The translations under genes and the position numbers were made by a program. The notes under the pieces were generated by a model. It was not told the DNA's origin, searched no databases, and saw only the letters and a program-made list of their open reading frames with translations. A stretch of DNA of 31,459 nucleotides from Hofstenia miamia (taxonomy: Eukaryota; Xenacoelomorpha; Acoela; Hofsteniidae), in contig CABFPE010000142.1 in assembly GCA_900660155.1 (NCBI GenBank), positions 1,227,559 through 1,259,017 on the forward strand. Direction: 5' to 3'. Of the stretch, positions 9,967 through 18,870 are shown piece by piece (positions within the stretch are counted from its first letter, which is position 1; every line of letters begins with the position of its first letter).

Positions 9967-10762
9967 TGTGGTGGCGCAACTCTTTATGCTGACCTATAAG
10001 CTTCCAATTATATTTTCTTACGACACTTTTACTTACTAGGCTTATATCAATGTAGCTTTGATCAGTTCCACTATAATATGTTGGGCCTTCAGATGGAACA
10101 TTAAGGATTTTTAGGTGATTCGAAAGAATTGCATCGACCAATTCATGTCCAAACTGATTAAACTTCAGGCCACCGAACGCTTCATGATGTGCATTGAAAT
10201 CTCCACATATAAGTGAATTACCATCTGCGTACTCACCTATATTTGCAAAAATGTTCTTCGAAACTCTTTTAATGGCGTTTGGAGGCCGGTAACAACTTAC
10301 AAATTTCATGTTGAAATCACCGATTTTTAACTCTACAAATGTTACATAGTCTTTGAGGTTATAGCGCACAACAAATGGCTCCCAAATATTGTGAATTATA
10401 ATTGCAGTATGGCCCTTTTCTAGTTTATATGTTTTGAATGTTCCTGGTAAATCTTTAGGATTTGATTTAGGCGGCTCTTGAATCATAAATATTGTACCGG
10501 TTCTTTCACAATATTCTTTCAATTCATGTTTAAACACACTCCATGATTTTCCAATATTGGCTTGAATAACATTGATAGACATTCCAAATTTCTTACAAGT
10601 TGTATGACGTAAATTGGCTATAAATGAAAATGCATAGAGCAGGTGGTAATTTAAAGCTAATCGTTGTAACATGCTATTTGCCAATTCTACATATGAAATT
10701 TTATGATTGAAAAACAATTGAGAAAAGCGTTTCAACTCAACAAAAATAAAAAGGCTAAGCAT
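9923..10762 (-). CDS. EEP (APE-like) endonuclease domain, N-terminal part of the same gene, split by a duplication
   Basis: A 279-codon frame from ATG at 10760-10762; an internal ATG at residue 61 (10582) begins MSINVIQANIGKSW, the classic start of the nuclease of I/R1/Jockey-type ORF2 proteins. Motifs in order: QAN (67-69), IQEP (95-98, catalytic Glu), SCYRPPN (156-162), CGDFNAHH (186-193, catalytic Asp-Asn) and SYIDIS (236-241). This family nicks target DNA to prime reverse transcription. The last 15 residues (SLDMNWSM...) come from a shifted frame caused by the 188-bp duplication; with one copy the frame would run into the 840-codon ORF, about 1,047 codons in all. The 60 residues before MSIN are not typical of the family. 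They could be an added exon, since CATCTACAG on the minus strand just upstream makes a fair splice acceptor. Confidence 0.8.
   Translation of the reverse strand: MLSLFIFVELKRFSQLFFNHKISYVELANSMLQRLALNYHLLYAFSFIANLRHTTCKKFGMSINVIQANIGKSWSVFKHELKEYCERTGTIFMIQEPPKSNPKDLPGTFKTYKLEKGHTAIIIHNIWEPFVVRYNLKDYVTFVELKIGDFNMKFVSCYRPPNAIKRVSKNIFANIGEYADGNSLICGDFNAHHEAFGGLKFNQFGHELVDAILSNHLKILNVPSEGPTYYSGTDQSYIDISLVSKSVVRKYNWKLIGQHKELRHHSLDMNWSMQFFRIT
9967..10154. repeat. 188-bp tandem duplication, copy 2
   Basis: Directly abuts copy 1. This copy is in frame with the upstream nuclease ORF; copy 1 is in frame with the downstream RT-like ORF. The duplication is the only visible lesion in an otherwise open coding region. 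Confidence 0.95.
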
Positions 10763-10792
10763 ATTCAGTTTTTGGACTGTAGATGCATTTTA

Positions 10793-11411
10793 CAGGATAT
10801 AGGAAAACTATATATTGTTATTGTTAAAATAATAAACTTGAAGTGACTACAATACAATAACAAATTGAATGCTGTCAATCAATAAAAAGTATACTAAAAA
10901 GAATTGTCTAGACAATATATACTCTAAATCTCAGTATTTTCACATCTTGAAAATTTGGTTAGTGCAACATGATGATCAACTAGTTGATTAAATTGCAGCT
11001 AGATACCGGCTAGTTTTTATGAGTTAATTCAAATGGATTTCACGATCATAATGAACTGAAGTACTAGAGCCATGTAAATTGCTAGACAAACTGGACCTAA
11101 ACTAATATTTTAACTCTTCAAAACACGGAAATAATTTCCAATGATGAAAAATTTATTTTGCAACTCGTATATTTTCACAAATGGTCTAAAGCTTTCGAAT
11201 TTCCTCGAGATATCAACCTCGTCAAAAATTGAAGATTTACAGTAACTGAACCAAAGGAATCGCGACTTTGAACACTTTCGTCAGTAGAAGCACTACCAAC
11301 AGGTCAAAGACACATTATAGGCAAAGATCTTTTTTTCTAGCAAGGCGACCCTTAATTTAAGCTATGTCATCGTAGAAGCAGTATAAAAAGCTGAAGCGGA
11401 AAACGATATAC
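10793..11411. other. Upstream flank of the minus-strand gene, non-coding
   Basis: An in-frame stop (TAA on the minus strand at 10790-10792) closes the frame above the first ATG. No confident promoter was seen. On the minus strand a pyrimidine-leaning run ending CTACAG around 10780-10810 may be a splice acceptor, which would put the true 5' exon further right. Confidence 0.3.
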
Positions 11412-11690
11412 TATTTAAATGGAATTTAGAATTTAAAGCCTACACACATCGTATCTTAAGTAGCAAATCTTTAAATCAAGATTTCTATATTTATAATTTA
11501 ACAATCTCATTCGTTTTGGTAAGTTCACTTAATGTCAAGTCTCTACAAATTTCATATGTTTTTGAATATCTGACTTTTATTCTTCCCTGTTGCTATAAAA
11601 CAGTAATTCATTAATGGCTTAACAGATAGATATTGACAAGAGCATGCATTTCTCCGATTTTGAATGTTCTTTAGAATTACTAAATTAAAT
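11412..11690 (+). repeat. Dispersed direct repeat, copy B
   Basis: The partner of 4263-4540, same orientation. Differences include GCGG/GTAG, TTATGATT/TTATAATT, CTTCCTG/CTTAATG and several near the right end (GGCCAGAGCATGTAC versus GACAAGAGCATGCAT). Flanking sequence is unrelated to that of copy A. Confidence 0.85.
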
Positions 11691-12210
11691 AATTAGTAGT
11701 ACGCAAATTTCGTTAATTTTGCAGTAAGCGGTTCTTGAGCTCCAAGGTAATCTGCAATACGCTTACAGCAGCTGTTAAGCAGAATATTTAATAATCGATG
11801 TTATGAAAATCTATAGAGAATATTGATGAGAAATTAAAGGTAAAGCTTAAAGACAAATTTATCTGCAAAAATCTCTATTGGTTATATTTCTACAGCGATA
11901 TATCGAAAAGATTAAATCACTTCGATTAATATTGTCTAAATAATCTCACTTTAACAGAATTATTACCAGTTATAACTCTAAATTTAAAGCCTCCAACTTC
12001 TTTGATTTCTCTGAAAACGTCAATGATATTATTCACGCTGAAGTTCTGTATTGAGAGCGTACTCGCGTACAAGAATCCAATGTTTTGTAAACAGAGACAT
12101 TGAGCATCACTGCTAAAACTACAGGTGAGCATCAGTGCTGGAATTGGGAAAATTAATATTGTTGAAATTTTGCATCAGCCAACATTGATGACTGAATTTC
12201 TGAAATAACG
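11691..12210. other. Non-coding stretch before the CR1-like fragment
   Basis: No recognised domains. It may include decayed 5' untranslated sequence of the element that follows. Confidence 0.3.
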
Positions 12211-12740
12211 AAGAGTAGCCACAAGCTGTGGGAAGACCTATCTCAGTTCAAACAATTACTTGTAAGATAAAATGTTGAAAAAGCCTCGGTACTGCATAAG
12301 TCTGACAATGATGTCTTACTTAACGTCAGAATATCCGGAATCTCTGAATCAACCTCAAAACTCGTATCCGAACGCATTATCCACGACAAGCTTGAAGTTG
12401 AAAAACTGTTGCGCTACATGGACATAAAATCTCATTTTCCAGGATATTAGAAGAATTGGTTCTTTTAAGGAGTCTAGGGATCGCACCATTATTTTAACGC
12501 TAAAAAATGTATGGGAAAAACGCTTGCTACTCGCTAATGCTTCTAGGTTGAAGAATTACAGTACTAGGGTTTTTATCTCCTCTGACCTTACGTATGATGA
12601 AAGGGTCATTAAACGAAAACTGCTTAAAGTTAGATGGGAACTCACCAATCAAGGTGTCGATCGCTCAACTCTTAAGGTGGTTCTACTAACAATTGACTAT
12701 GTCTACCAAGCATTTTACTGCTTAATGCCCAATCTGTAGT
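12211..12740 (+). pseudogene. ORF1 remnant of a CR1-like non-LTR retrotransposon
   Basis: Two frames together read as the RNA-binding ORF1 of a CR1-like LINE: LLNVRISGISESTSK (about 12316-12360) with LEVEKLLRYMDIKSHFP in one frame. After a shift near 12445 it continues RRIGSFKESRDRTIILTLKN, then KRLLLANASRLKNYSTRVF and DLTYDERVIKRKLL (to about 12640). The order NVRISGIxES, RIG, R-x-R-x-I-I, LL-x-NA-x-x-LK and DLT-x-x-E-R is typical of ORF1 proteins that form the retrotransposon RNP. A TAA near 12271 and the frameshift show decay. It lies directly upstream of the matching ORF2 nuclease. Confidence 0.6.
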
Positions 12741-13093
12741 TAATAAAATTGATGAATTACTTCTCTCGACCTCAGTGCTCAAGCCACAGATAATCTGTCT
12801 CACTGAAAGCTGGCTCAAACTATTCCATTACTCAGCTATTTTTTCAATTCCGAATTATTACGGACCGTACCGTTGTGATCGCGATTCCAAAATCGGCGGT
12901 GGTGTTTGTATGTGGATGGAAAATTTTTGTGGACATATTAAATTGCTTGACTTTGATATTGTCATGCCGTCTGATCTACTGGCTGTGCATCTCATTAAAT
13001 GGAACATTTTACTAATTGTCATTTATAACCCTCCAGCACTCAACAAAGCAACAAATGATTCAATTGTCAACTCTTTAGTTGAACAAATCGACT
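12700..13093 (+). pseudogene. CR1-like ORF2 nuclease fragment, first copy
   Basis: The reading begins IYCLNAQSVVNKIDELLLS and continues with KPQIICLTESWL, then YRCDRDSKIGGGVCMWM and LLIVIYNPPA, ending at a TGA near 13093-13095. This is the N-terminal two-thirds of an EEP nuclease as found in CR1/L2-type ORF2. LNAQS, LTESW (catalytic Glu), R-x-DR-x-x-x-GGGV and Y-x-PP are seen in order. Just after the stop, DSNLVICVDYNIS stands where GDFN is expected, with the Gly changed to Val in this copy. The element has no intact ORF. Confidence 0.65.
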
Positions 13094-13482
13094 GATTTCG
13101 CAATCTTAACTTTGACTCAAACCTAGTTATCTGCGTAGATTATAATATAAGCTTCAGCGCTGTCTGATCTTGAGGAATCCTTAAATCTTTTTTGCAAAAT
13201 CACAGCTCCGAAAAATTACTTGACTTTGATATTATTATGCCGTCTGATCTACTGGCTGTGCATCTCATTAAATGGAACATTTTACTAATTGTCATTTATA
13301 ACCCTCCAGCACTCAACAAAGCAACAAATGATTCAATTGTCAACTCTTTAGTTGAACAAATCGACTGATTTCGCAATCTTAACTTTGACTCAAACCTAGT
13401 TATCTGCGGAGATTATAATATAAGCTTCAGCGCTGTCTGATCTTGAGGAATCCTTAAATCTTTTTTGCAAAATCACAGCTCC
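12946..13482. repeat. Near-perfect direct duplication, 264 bp, period 273
   Basis: 12946-13209 and 13219-13482 are almost identical, separated by 9 nt. Differences include GTCATGCC/ATTATGCC and TGCGTAGA/TGCGGAGA. The duplicated block covers the end of the nuclease region, so the remnant carries this part twice. It arose after insertion of the LINE fragment. Confidence 0.9.
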
Positions 13483-13900
13483 CACACATTCGCTAAGTTT
13501 GGATTTATTTCTCATGGAATAAATAAATGGCCAGACTTACTGCCGCCTCTTGGAAAATCTGCTCATCGCCAGCTTTTAGTAAAGCCTGTTGTTAATTATT
13601 GTGCTGAGGTTTCTTGGTGTAATGTTATGGACCTCAGGGATAGTAATATTAATTTGTTTTTAAGTGAATTCGATTCTATTGACTTCTCTTATGCAATACT
13701 TTTGACATAAATGACAAACTGAATTATTTCTACGAGGCAATCTTCTTTGCTATGCGTGTCATTCCTTACTCGTCCGTTAATCATTATAATAATAATCCTG
13801 AGATAATACTTGGAAATTATTTTAAGTGTACTGTTTTAAAAGATTGGCTAAAAATTGTGGCTCTGCATTTCAACCCGCATGAATATTTTTTTGACCATCC
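13219..13900 (+). pseudogene. CR1-like ORF2 nuclease, second duplicated copy and pre-RT linker
   Basis: After the duplicated block (here with the more normal VICGDYNIS), the reading goes on through FGFISHGINKW, then LLPPLGKSAHRQLLV, which is the LGKSDH nuclease end with Asp replaced by Ala. The linker follows (DLRDSNINLFLSEFDSIDF), and after a frameshift at about 13703, KLNYFYEAIFFAMRVIPYSS and VLKDWLKIVAL. That is where an intact element would enter the RT domain, but no RT motifs follow, so the element is truncated. Confidence 0.55.
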
Positions 13901-16276
13901 CGCGTTTACGGTTTACCCTTACTTATGAGTTATAACAAATTCAGAGCTGAAGTTTAATAAACAAGCTTTCTTTTTGTCGAAGAACAACTCAATTTTACAA
14001 TTTGTTCTTAACATATACATTTAAAAAATTTTTACATTTAAATTGGTATAAATTTGTAAGAAAAGTTTATATTTCAATTATTAATATTTTAAATTTAAGC
14101 AAAAATCAAGTTGTGTTTTACCGGAATTAATTTAACCTATCTCACAAACCGGGATTAAATCTAAATCGGCATTAAGAAGGATTAATCTTAATTCAATATC
14201 AGGTATAGGCTTAACAGAACAGCGCTTGAGGGAAACGTGACCTTCTCAAAATTTCATGTTTAAATGTGCGAATAAAATGATCATTTATTGCTGTTTTAAA
14301 CCTAATTTAAACTATTAATTGTTAAAATACCTACATAATTTTTGACTCAGTTAAAATATTAATTGCAATTTAAACGACAATTAGTTTTTCAAATGTTTTA
14401 TTGACTTTTATTTACCCATTATATAAGAAATCTTGACTGAGAATAATGTGCTATCTTTCATAAGAAAAAGGGCTTGGACCAATTTTATGTGCACTTTAGA
14501 TTAATAACAGCTAATTACACTTATTTTTCTGAAATATACCAATAACTCTGATGATTCTTGCTAAAGACTATTGGAAAAATATATTTAAGTCTACTACAAA
14601 CTTACAAAAAGATATAGAAAATTGATTAATTTTCAAGAAATCTTGTTGGAAACATTGATAAGACCCAATATTATAATGTTTGTTCTAAATTTGTACCATT
14701 GTTTCGCAATAAACTTGTTTAATTTTTAAACCGGAAGAATATAGTTTTTTTTAGATTTAAATGCATTGGATGTGCATGCTACTGAAATTGTAAAATTCAA
14801 AATTTTTGTATTAAAAAATCTATAATTCTAAAATACAGTTGAATAAGTAAAAAAATAAACATTTATTCGTCTTGCTTCTATATTTTCTATAAAACCATTT
14901 TTGCTGAACATTTGTAGTCCAAACTTTTCCTAAGATAAGAAACAATCTATTGTCACGCAGTCATTTATATAAACCAAAAATCTACAAAAGAATGAAGTAA
15001 AAATATTCCCAGCCCCAGGACGGTCCATATTCGAACCAGCTCATTTTAGATCCATTTAGATTATATCCATGCCTAGAAACTTCTTTAATTTTTCGGTTTT
15101 TAGATCAATGTTAGGTAAGTTAAAAAATTATAAAAACTATTCAAATTGAAATTGAAAATACTAATTTCTTAGAAAAAAATAGAAAACTAAAAATTTAACA
15201 ATTTATAAATGTAAATTATATTTTTCAACAAATTGCTTATAATTCTATAGCAATGGCATTCACTGCATTTGGGTTGATTTGTGTGCACTCTATCGCGTAG
15301 TATTGCTTGCAATGTCTCTTCTCAAGGCCTGCCCTGTGAATCCCATGCCCATATCTTTCTTCCTGATCATCCCAATGAATTTTCGTTCTTACTACAATTG
15401 AAAGAAATTACTAAAAATAGTAAGTAACGAAGTTGAGTATCTCCTCTCTGGTTCACAAGAGCTAGCTCCAGGAATTAATAAAGACTGAGATCTACCCATG
15501 CCCAGCGCAAGTTCAAGAGCTCAATATTAAGCCTACATGTTACATTGATTTCAACAGCATTACTAAAATTAATTAGTTTGTTAGTAAGCTTGAAAATAAT
15601 CAACTTGATATATGGATCAGATTTTTTGTATGAAGGTAAAATTGTTAATTTTGTAAGACTGGATATTTATGGCCCACTCAACATATTGCGTTATGTACAC
15701 AACAAATTTATAATTCTATGCAACACAATATTTTGCGTTTTGTTGTGTTGTGTACACAATATACAACGGCAAGGCTGACCGTTATGCTGGAGGGATATGA
15801 AGTGCATTCAATGAGCGCACACCTTTCACACATATTCAGATAATTGTATCTCTAAATGCATTTAATGCCAAATTATTACACATCAATAATTCAGAAATTG
15901 TAAATTGAAATTAGTAAAAATGATGGCCAACAGTATACGTCCATAATTTTCCCAAAAATAACCTCCTTAGAGCATGTAATAATGTTTATCTGTTTGGTTG
16001 GTTTCGTTTGTCATTTAGAATTGAGTTGATGGGAAATTGAATCGCATAAAATCGCCTCATGGAATGAACAGATGGTAAATGTAAACACGAATGATTCATT
16101 CATAAGATATACATTTTCCAATATTAATTTCCTTAAAATCCCATGTGCCATATTTTGTATTTCTGATCTTCCGCCAAATTGAAATCCGCTGTTACGAGAT
16201 TACGTTTACAAACATCTGTATTAAGCCATTGTAAATCCGATTTAATAAAGTTAATATTTCAGTTCTGAATTTATCA
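13901..16276. other. Long AT-rich non-coding stretch
   Basis: No convincing exon, RNA gene or transposon was recognised. Small points: TTAATCC-like words near 14110-14205, and partly inverted words TGTACACAACAAA and TTGTTGTGTACACA around 15690-15765 that could form a weak hairpin. The frame at 15545-15778 has no domain signal. Confidence 0.4.
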
Positions 16277-16437
16277 AGCTCATGAACTAATGAAGTTTTT
16301 CATTGAAAAAAGTTAATTTTTAGCTACTTAAGACACAAAAATAATTTGTATCGAAGGTCTTCCCATAGAAAGGGAGCACGTTTCCACATGGGTGTGTACA
16401 TATTCCAGGATTTCTAAATGTGTTTAATAGGCTTGGA
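16277..16437 (+). repeat. Diverged direct repeat, left copy
   Basis: Begins AGCTCATGAACTAATGAAG and matches 17182-17330 with several substitutions and a deletion of about 14 nt (the AATTTGTATCGAAGGTCTTC region is shortened in the right copy). Both contain GTGTGTACATATTCCAGG. Confidence 0.85.
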
Positions 16438-16766
16438 GAAAAATGTTTCACAATGTGAACAAAGGCGAGTGTAATCATATGGTTACACTAAGATATCAAA
16501 AATAAATATTCGTTTAAATGTGTTTTTCATGCGAGTATGGGGTATTCCATAGCTTTTCCCACCCAATCACCTTTCTCAACTACTTCGCACTTATTGCAAC
16601 GGAATTATTCTTGCCTTTCAATTGTTTGTCTTTGAAATGCGCATCTTTTCAAATTCTTTGGGCACTCAACAGCTGAGGAAACAAAGATTTGAATAATTAA
16701 CACATTCTTGTGGATAATACAGTAATTTTTTACAAACTAATAGTTTCTTCAAATATCTTTAAAACA

Positions 16767-17184
16767 GCTATAGCCAGTGTTGGTCGATTTAAATCAATCG
16801 ATAAAATCATTGATTTAAATCGGATTGAAATCATGATTTAAATCAAAGCACATTATTAGTTTAATTATTGATTTAAGTCACTTAGACTAAAAGAGATACA
16901 AGTAGTGTATTCTAATTGTTTTGAAGTTATTGTTCTGATATTGGAATGAATTGGCAAGTTTTTAATTTATTGTTTTGCACATTTTTTATCTTATGTTTAT
17001 TTAAAATAGATTAAATTATTGTATTTCAAAAATATTAGTATCAAAATGATTTTTAATATTTTACTACCCTGGAAGATTGTCTGGGTAAAGTTAAAATTTA
17101 GATAAAAATCCGATTTAAATAAAAAAATCCGATTTTTTTATTTTTTTAATTTAAATCCGATTTTTTCCCAGCACTCTTTATAGC
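16767..17184. mobile_element. hAT-like MITE with GATTTAAATC-rich ends
   Basis: Ends read CAGTGTTGGTCGATTTAAATC on the left (from 16775) and, in reverse complement, GAGTGCTGGGAAAAAATCGG on the right (to 17176). These have the CAGTGxTGG form of many hAT terminal repeats. Flanking 8-mers are GCTATAGC (16767-16774) and TTTATAGC (17177-17184), matching at 6 of 8 positions as an aged 8-bp target duplication. The inside carries several GATTTAAATC / ATCCGATTT words and no coding capacity. It is a non-autonomous copy. Confidence 0.65.
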
Positions 17185-17330
17185 TCATGAACTAATGAAG
17201 TTTTTCATTGAAAAAAAGTTAATTTTTTAGCTACTTAAGGTACAAAAAGAATTTCCCATAGAAAGCGAGCACGTTTACACATAGGTGTGTACATATTCCA
17301 GGATTTCTAAATGTGTATAATACGCTAGGA
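17182..17330 (+). repeat. Diverged direct repeat, right copy
   Basis: The partner of 16277-16437; it starts two nucleotides before the end of the MITE's right target duplication. Whether the duplication preceded the MITE insertion cannot be decided here. Confidence 0.8.
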
Positions 17331-17486
17331 TCTAGTAAACAAGCAACTTTTTTGTTTGCAAGTGGTTCCACATAAAAAAATTTCTAGTGTACGCGTACAT
17401 TGAAAGTTACAGTTTTACATAGAAGCGCGAACGAGATTTTTTTTGTTAAATTATAATTTTAAAATTATTGCATTATTTGTTGTCAG

Positions 17487-17643
17487 GATCTATCAAGATG
17501 GAGTCGGGTCCCAAAGCATGTTGAAATTGTATAAATATTTATATCGTAGTCTTAAGTCTACAGAATGGAATATTAATGAAGAAACCTCTACTCTATTAAC
17601 AGACTTGTCTACAGTTACGTTTTCATGTATTTCCGCGAGTTAA
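17487..17643 (+). CDS. Candidate terminal exon, product unknown
   Basis: A T-rich tract ending TTGTTGTCAG at 17486 makes a good splice acceptor. In one phase the exon reads IYQDGVGSQSMLKLYKYLY and continues to a TAA at 17641-17643, about 51 residues with an ordinary, non-repetitive composition. No family is recognised, and no upstream exon is visible within several kilobases, so this is weak. Confidence 0.2.
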
Positions 17644-17975
17644 CAGGACAGCGCGTATAATTTGATGTCATTTGCATGACCACAAATTAGTGTATTGAAC
17701 ATAAATATTTCTATGAATGTATTTTTAAAGAAGCTGTAGATCATTTTCTAAGTAGAGATTTTTAATATTAATATCCATCCATTGTCTTCCTGAATCAATA
17801 ACAATTAAAACATTTCTAATCTGATATGGTAGACCAGGGTTTAGGCTAATGAAAGTTTATCACTGCCCAGAAAGGCCAAGGGTTATAAATTTATACCTGA
17901 TCACACAGTGCTAAGACGCAGTGCATCAAAAAGCTTTCACATTTTGAGATGCAGGGGCATGTATTTATTCATTTC
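17644..17975. other. AT-rich non-coding stretch
   Basis: Nothing recognised. Confidence 0.4.
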
Positions 17976-17988
17976 ATATATACATGTA

Positions 17989-17989
17989 C

Positions 17990-18020
<31 letters not shown>

Positions 18021-18031
18021 ATGTATATATA
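17989..18031. repeat. TA microsatellite
   Basis: An interrupted (TA)n run. An open frame through it at 17908-18219 is not evidence of a gene. Confidence 0.9.
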
Positions 18032-18239
18032 CACCAAAATTTCCCATTGGCCACAGCATATCTGTTAAATCCAATTTTGGATATATAATTAATTGCAAAC
18101 ACGTTCATGCGACACATTCCCTGATATGTGCTGCACCCCCATGTGTCGATTTTTTACCACTCCGTTCATATGGCACTCAGCTATACAAAGTAGACGAAAA
18201 TGTAGCTGACTATATGTAGATACGCTGTGGCCATACTCA

Positions 18240-18835
18240 TTATTGATGTGTTGTATTTTAGAAATAATTCACGTAATAACAAGTGTTAAAATATTTGTCT
18301 TTACAGTATTTTATGTATAGATATGCTTGACACAATTATCCACTATTTTTCCATTTTATAGTTGCTGTAGAAAACAAATACTTGAAATTATTTGATTATT
18401 GTAGATTTAAATCGAGTTAATTTCAATAAAATTTCTCGACACAGACTATAGTAATATGCAGAGTTGGTTGAAAAAAACATGACCTATTTTAAACACGTTT
18501 TAGGCACTGTTTTAAACTTGTTTAAAACATTGAAAAAAAACATGCTTGTTTTTTCAAAATTTAAATAAAGATAATTTGAACAAAGTCGCAAAAATCGTGG
18601 TGAAAGATATTGTGGTTTTCAAACACGTTGAAGACTCCGTAAGATGTCTAAAACCCACAGCATTGCCTTCAATCATGCTCAACGTGATCATGCGACCATT
18701 TCCAGCACACTTCAGAAGTGGAAAATCCTCGTTGAAACACATTGAGGGCCTTCTGGGTGGGCTGCAATTATAAATTAATGCCCGTGGCTAACTCTAATGC
18801 ACAATACAACATTATCATAGGCGTTTTCTACTAAA
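18240..18835. other. Non-coding; palindromic AAAACATG/CATGCTTGTTTT patch at 18455-18560
   Basis: TTGAAAAAAAACATG is followed at once by CTTGTTTTTTCAA, a local inverted repeat, and upstream CAGAGTTGGTTGAAAAAAAC has the look of a hAT-type end. No matching right end was found. The frames at 18546-18773 on both strands have no domain signal. Confidence 0.3.
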
Positions 18836-18838
18836 ACT

Positions 18839-18870
18839 AATATATGTATATATATATATATATAGATATT
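18839..18870. repeat. TA microsatellite
   Basis: A short interrupted (TA)n run. Confidence 0.85.

Noticed and set aside
4263..11690. LTR retrotransposon with 278-bp LTRs
   Set aside because: The repeats lack TG...CA ends, a primer-binding site and a polypurine tract, and the internal coding region is of non-LTR type on the minus strand.
15020..15060. Possible minus-strand tRNA or tRNA-derived SINE (GGTTCGAATAT)
   Set aside because: The B-box-like word is imperfect, no A box lies at the right distance, and no cloverleaf can be drawn.
17908..18219. 103-codon frame crossing a TA microsatellite
   Set aside because: The central part is Tyr/Ile alternation from (TA)n; flanks have no domain similarity.
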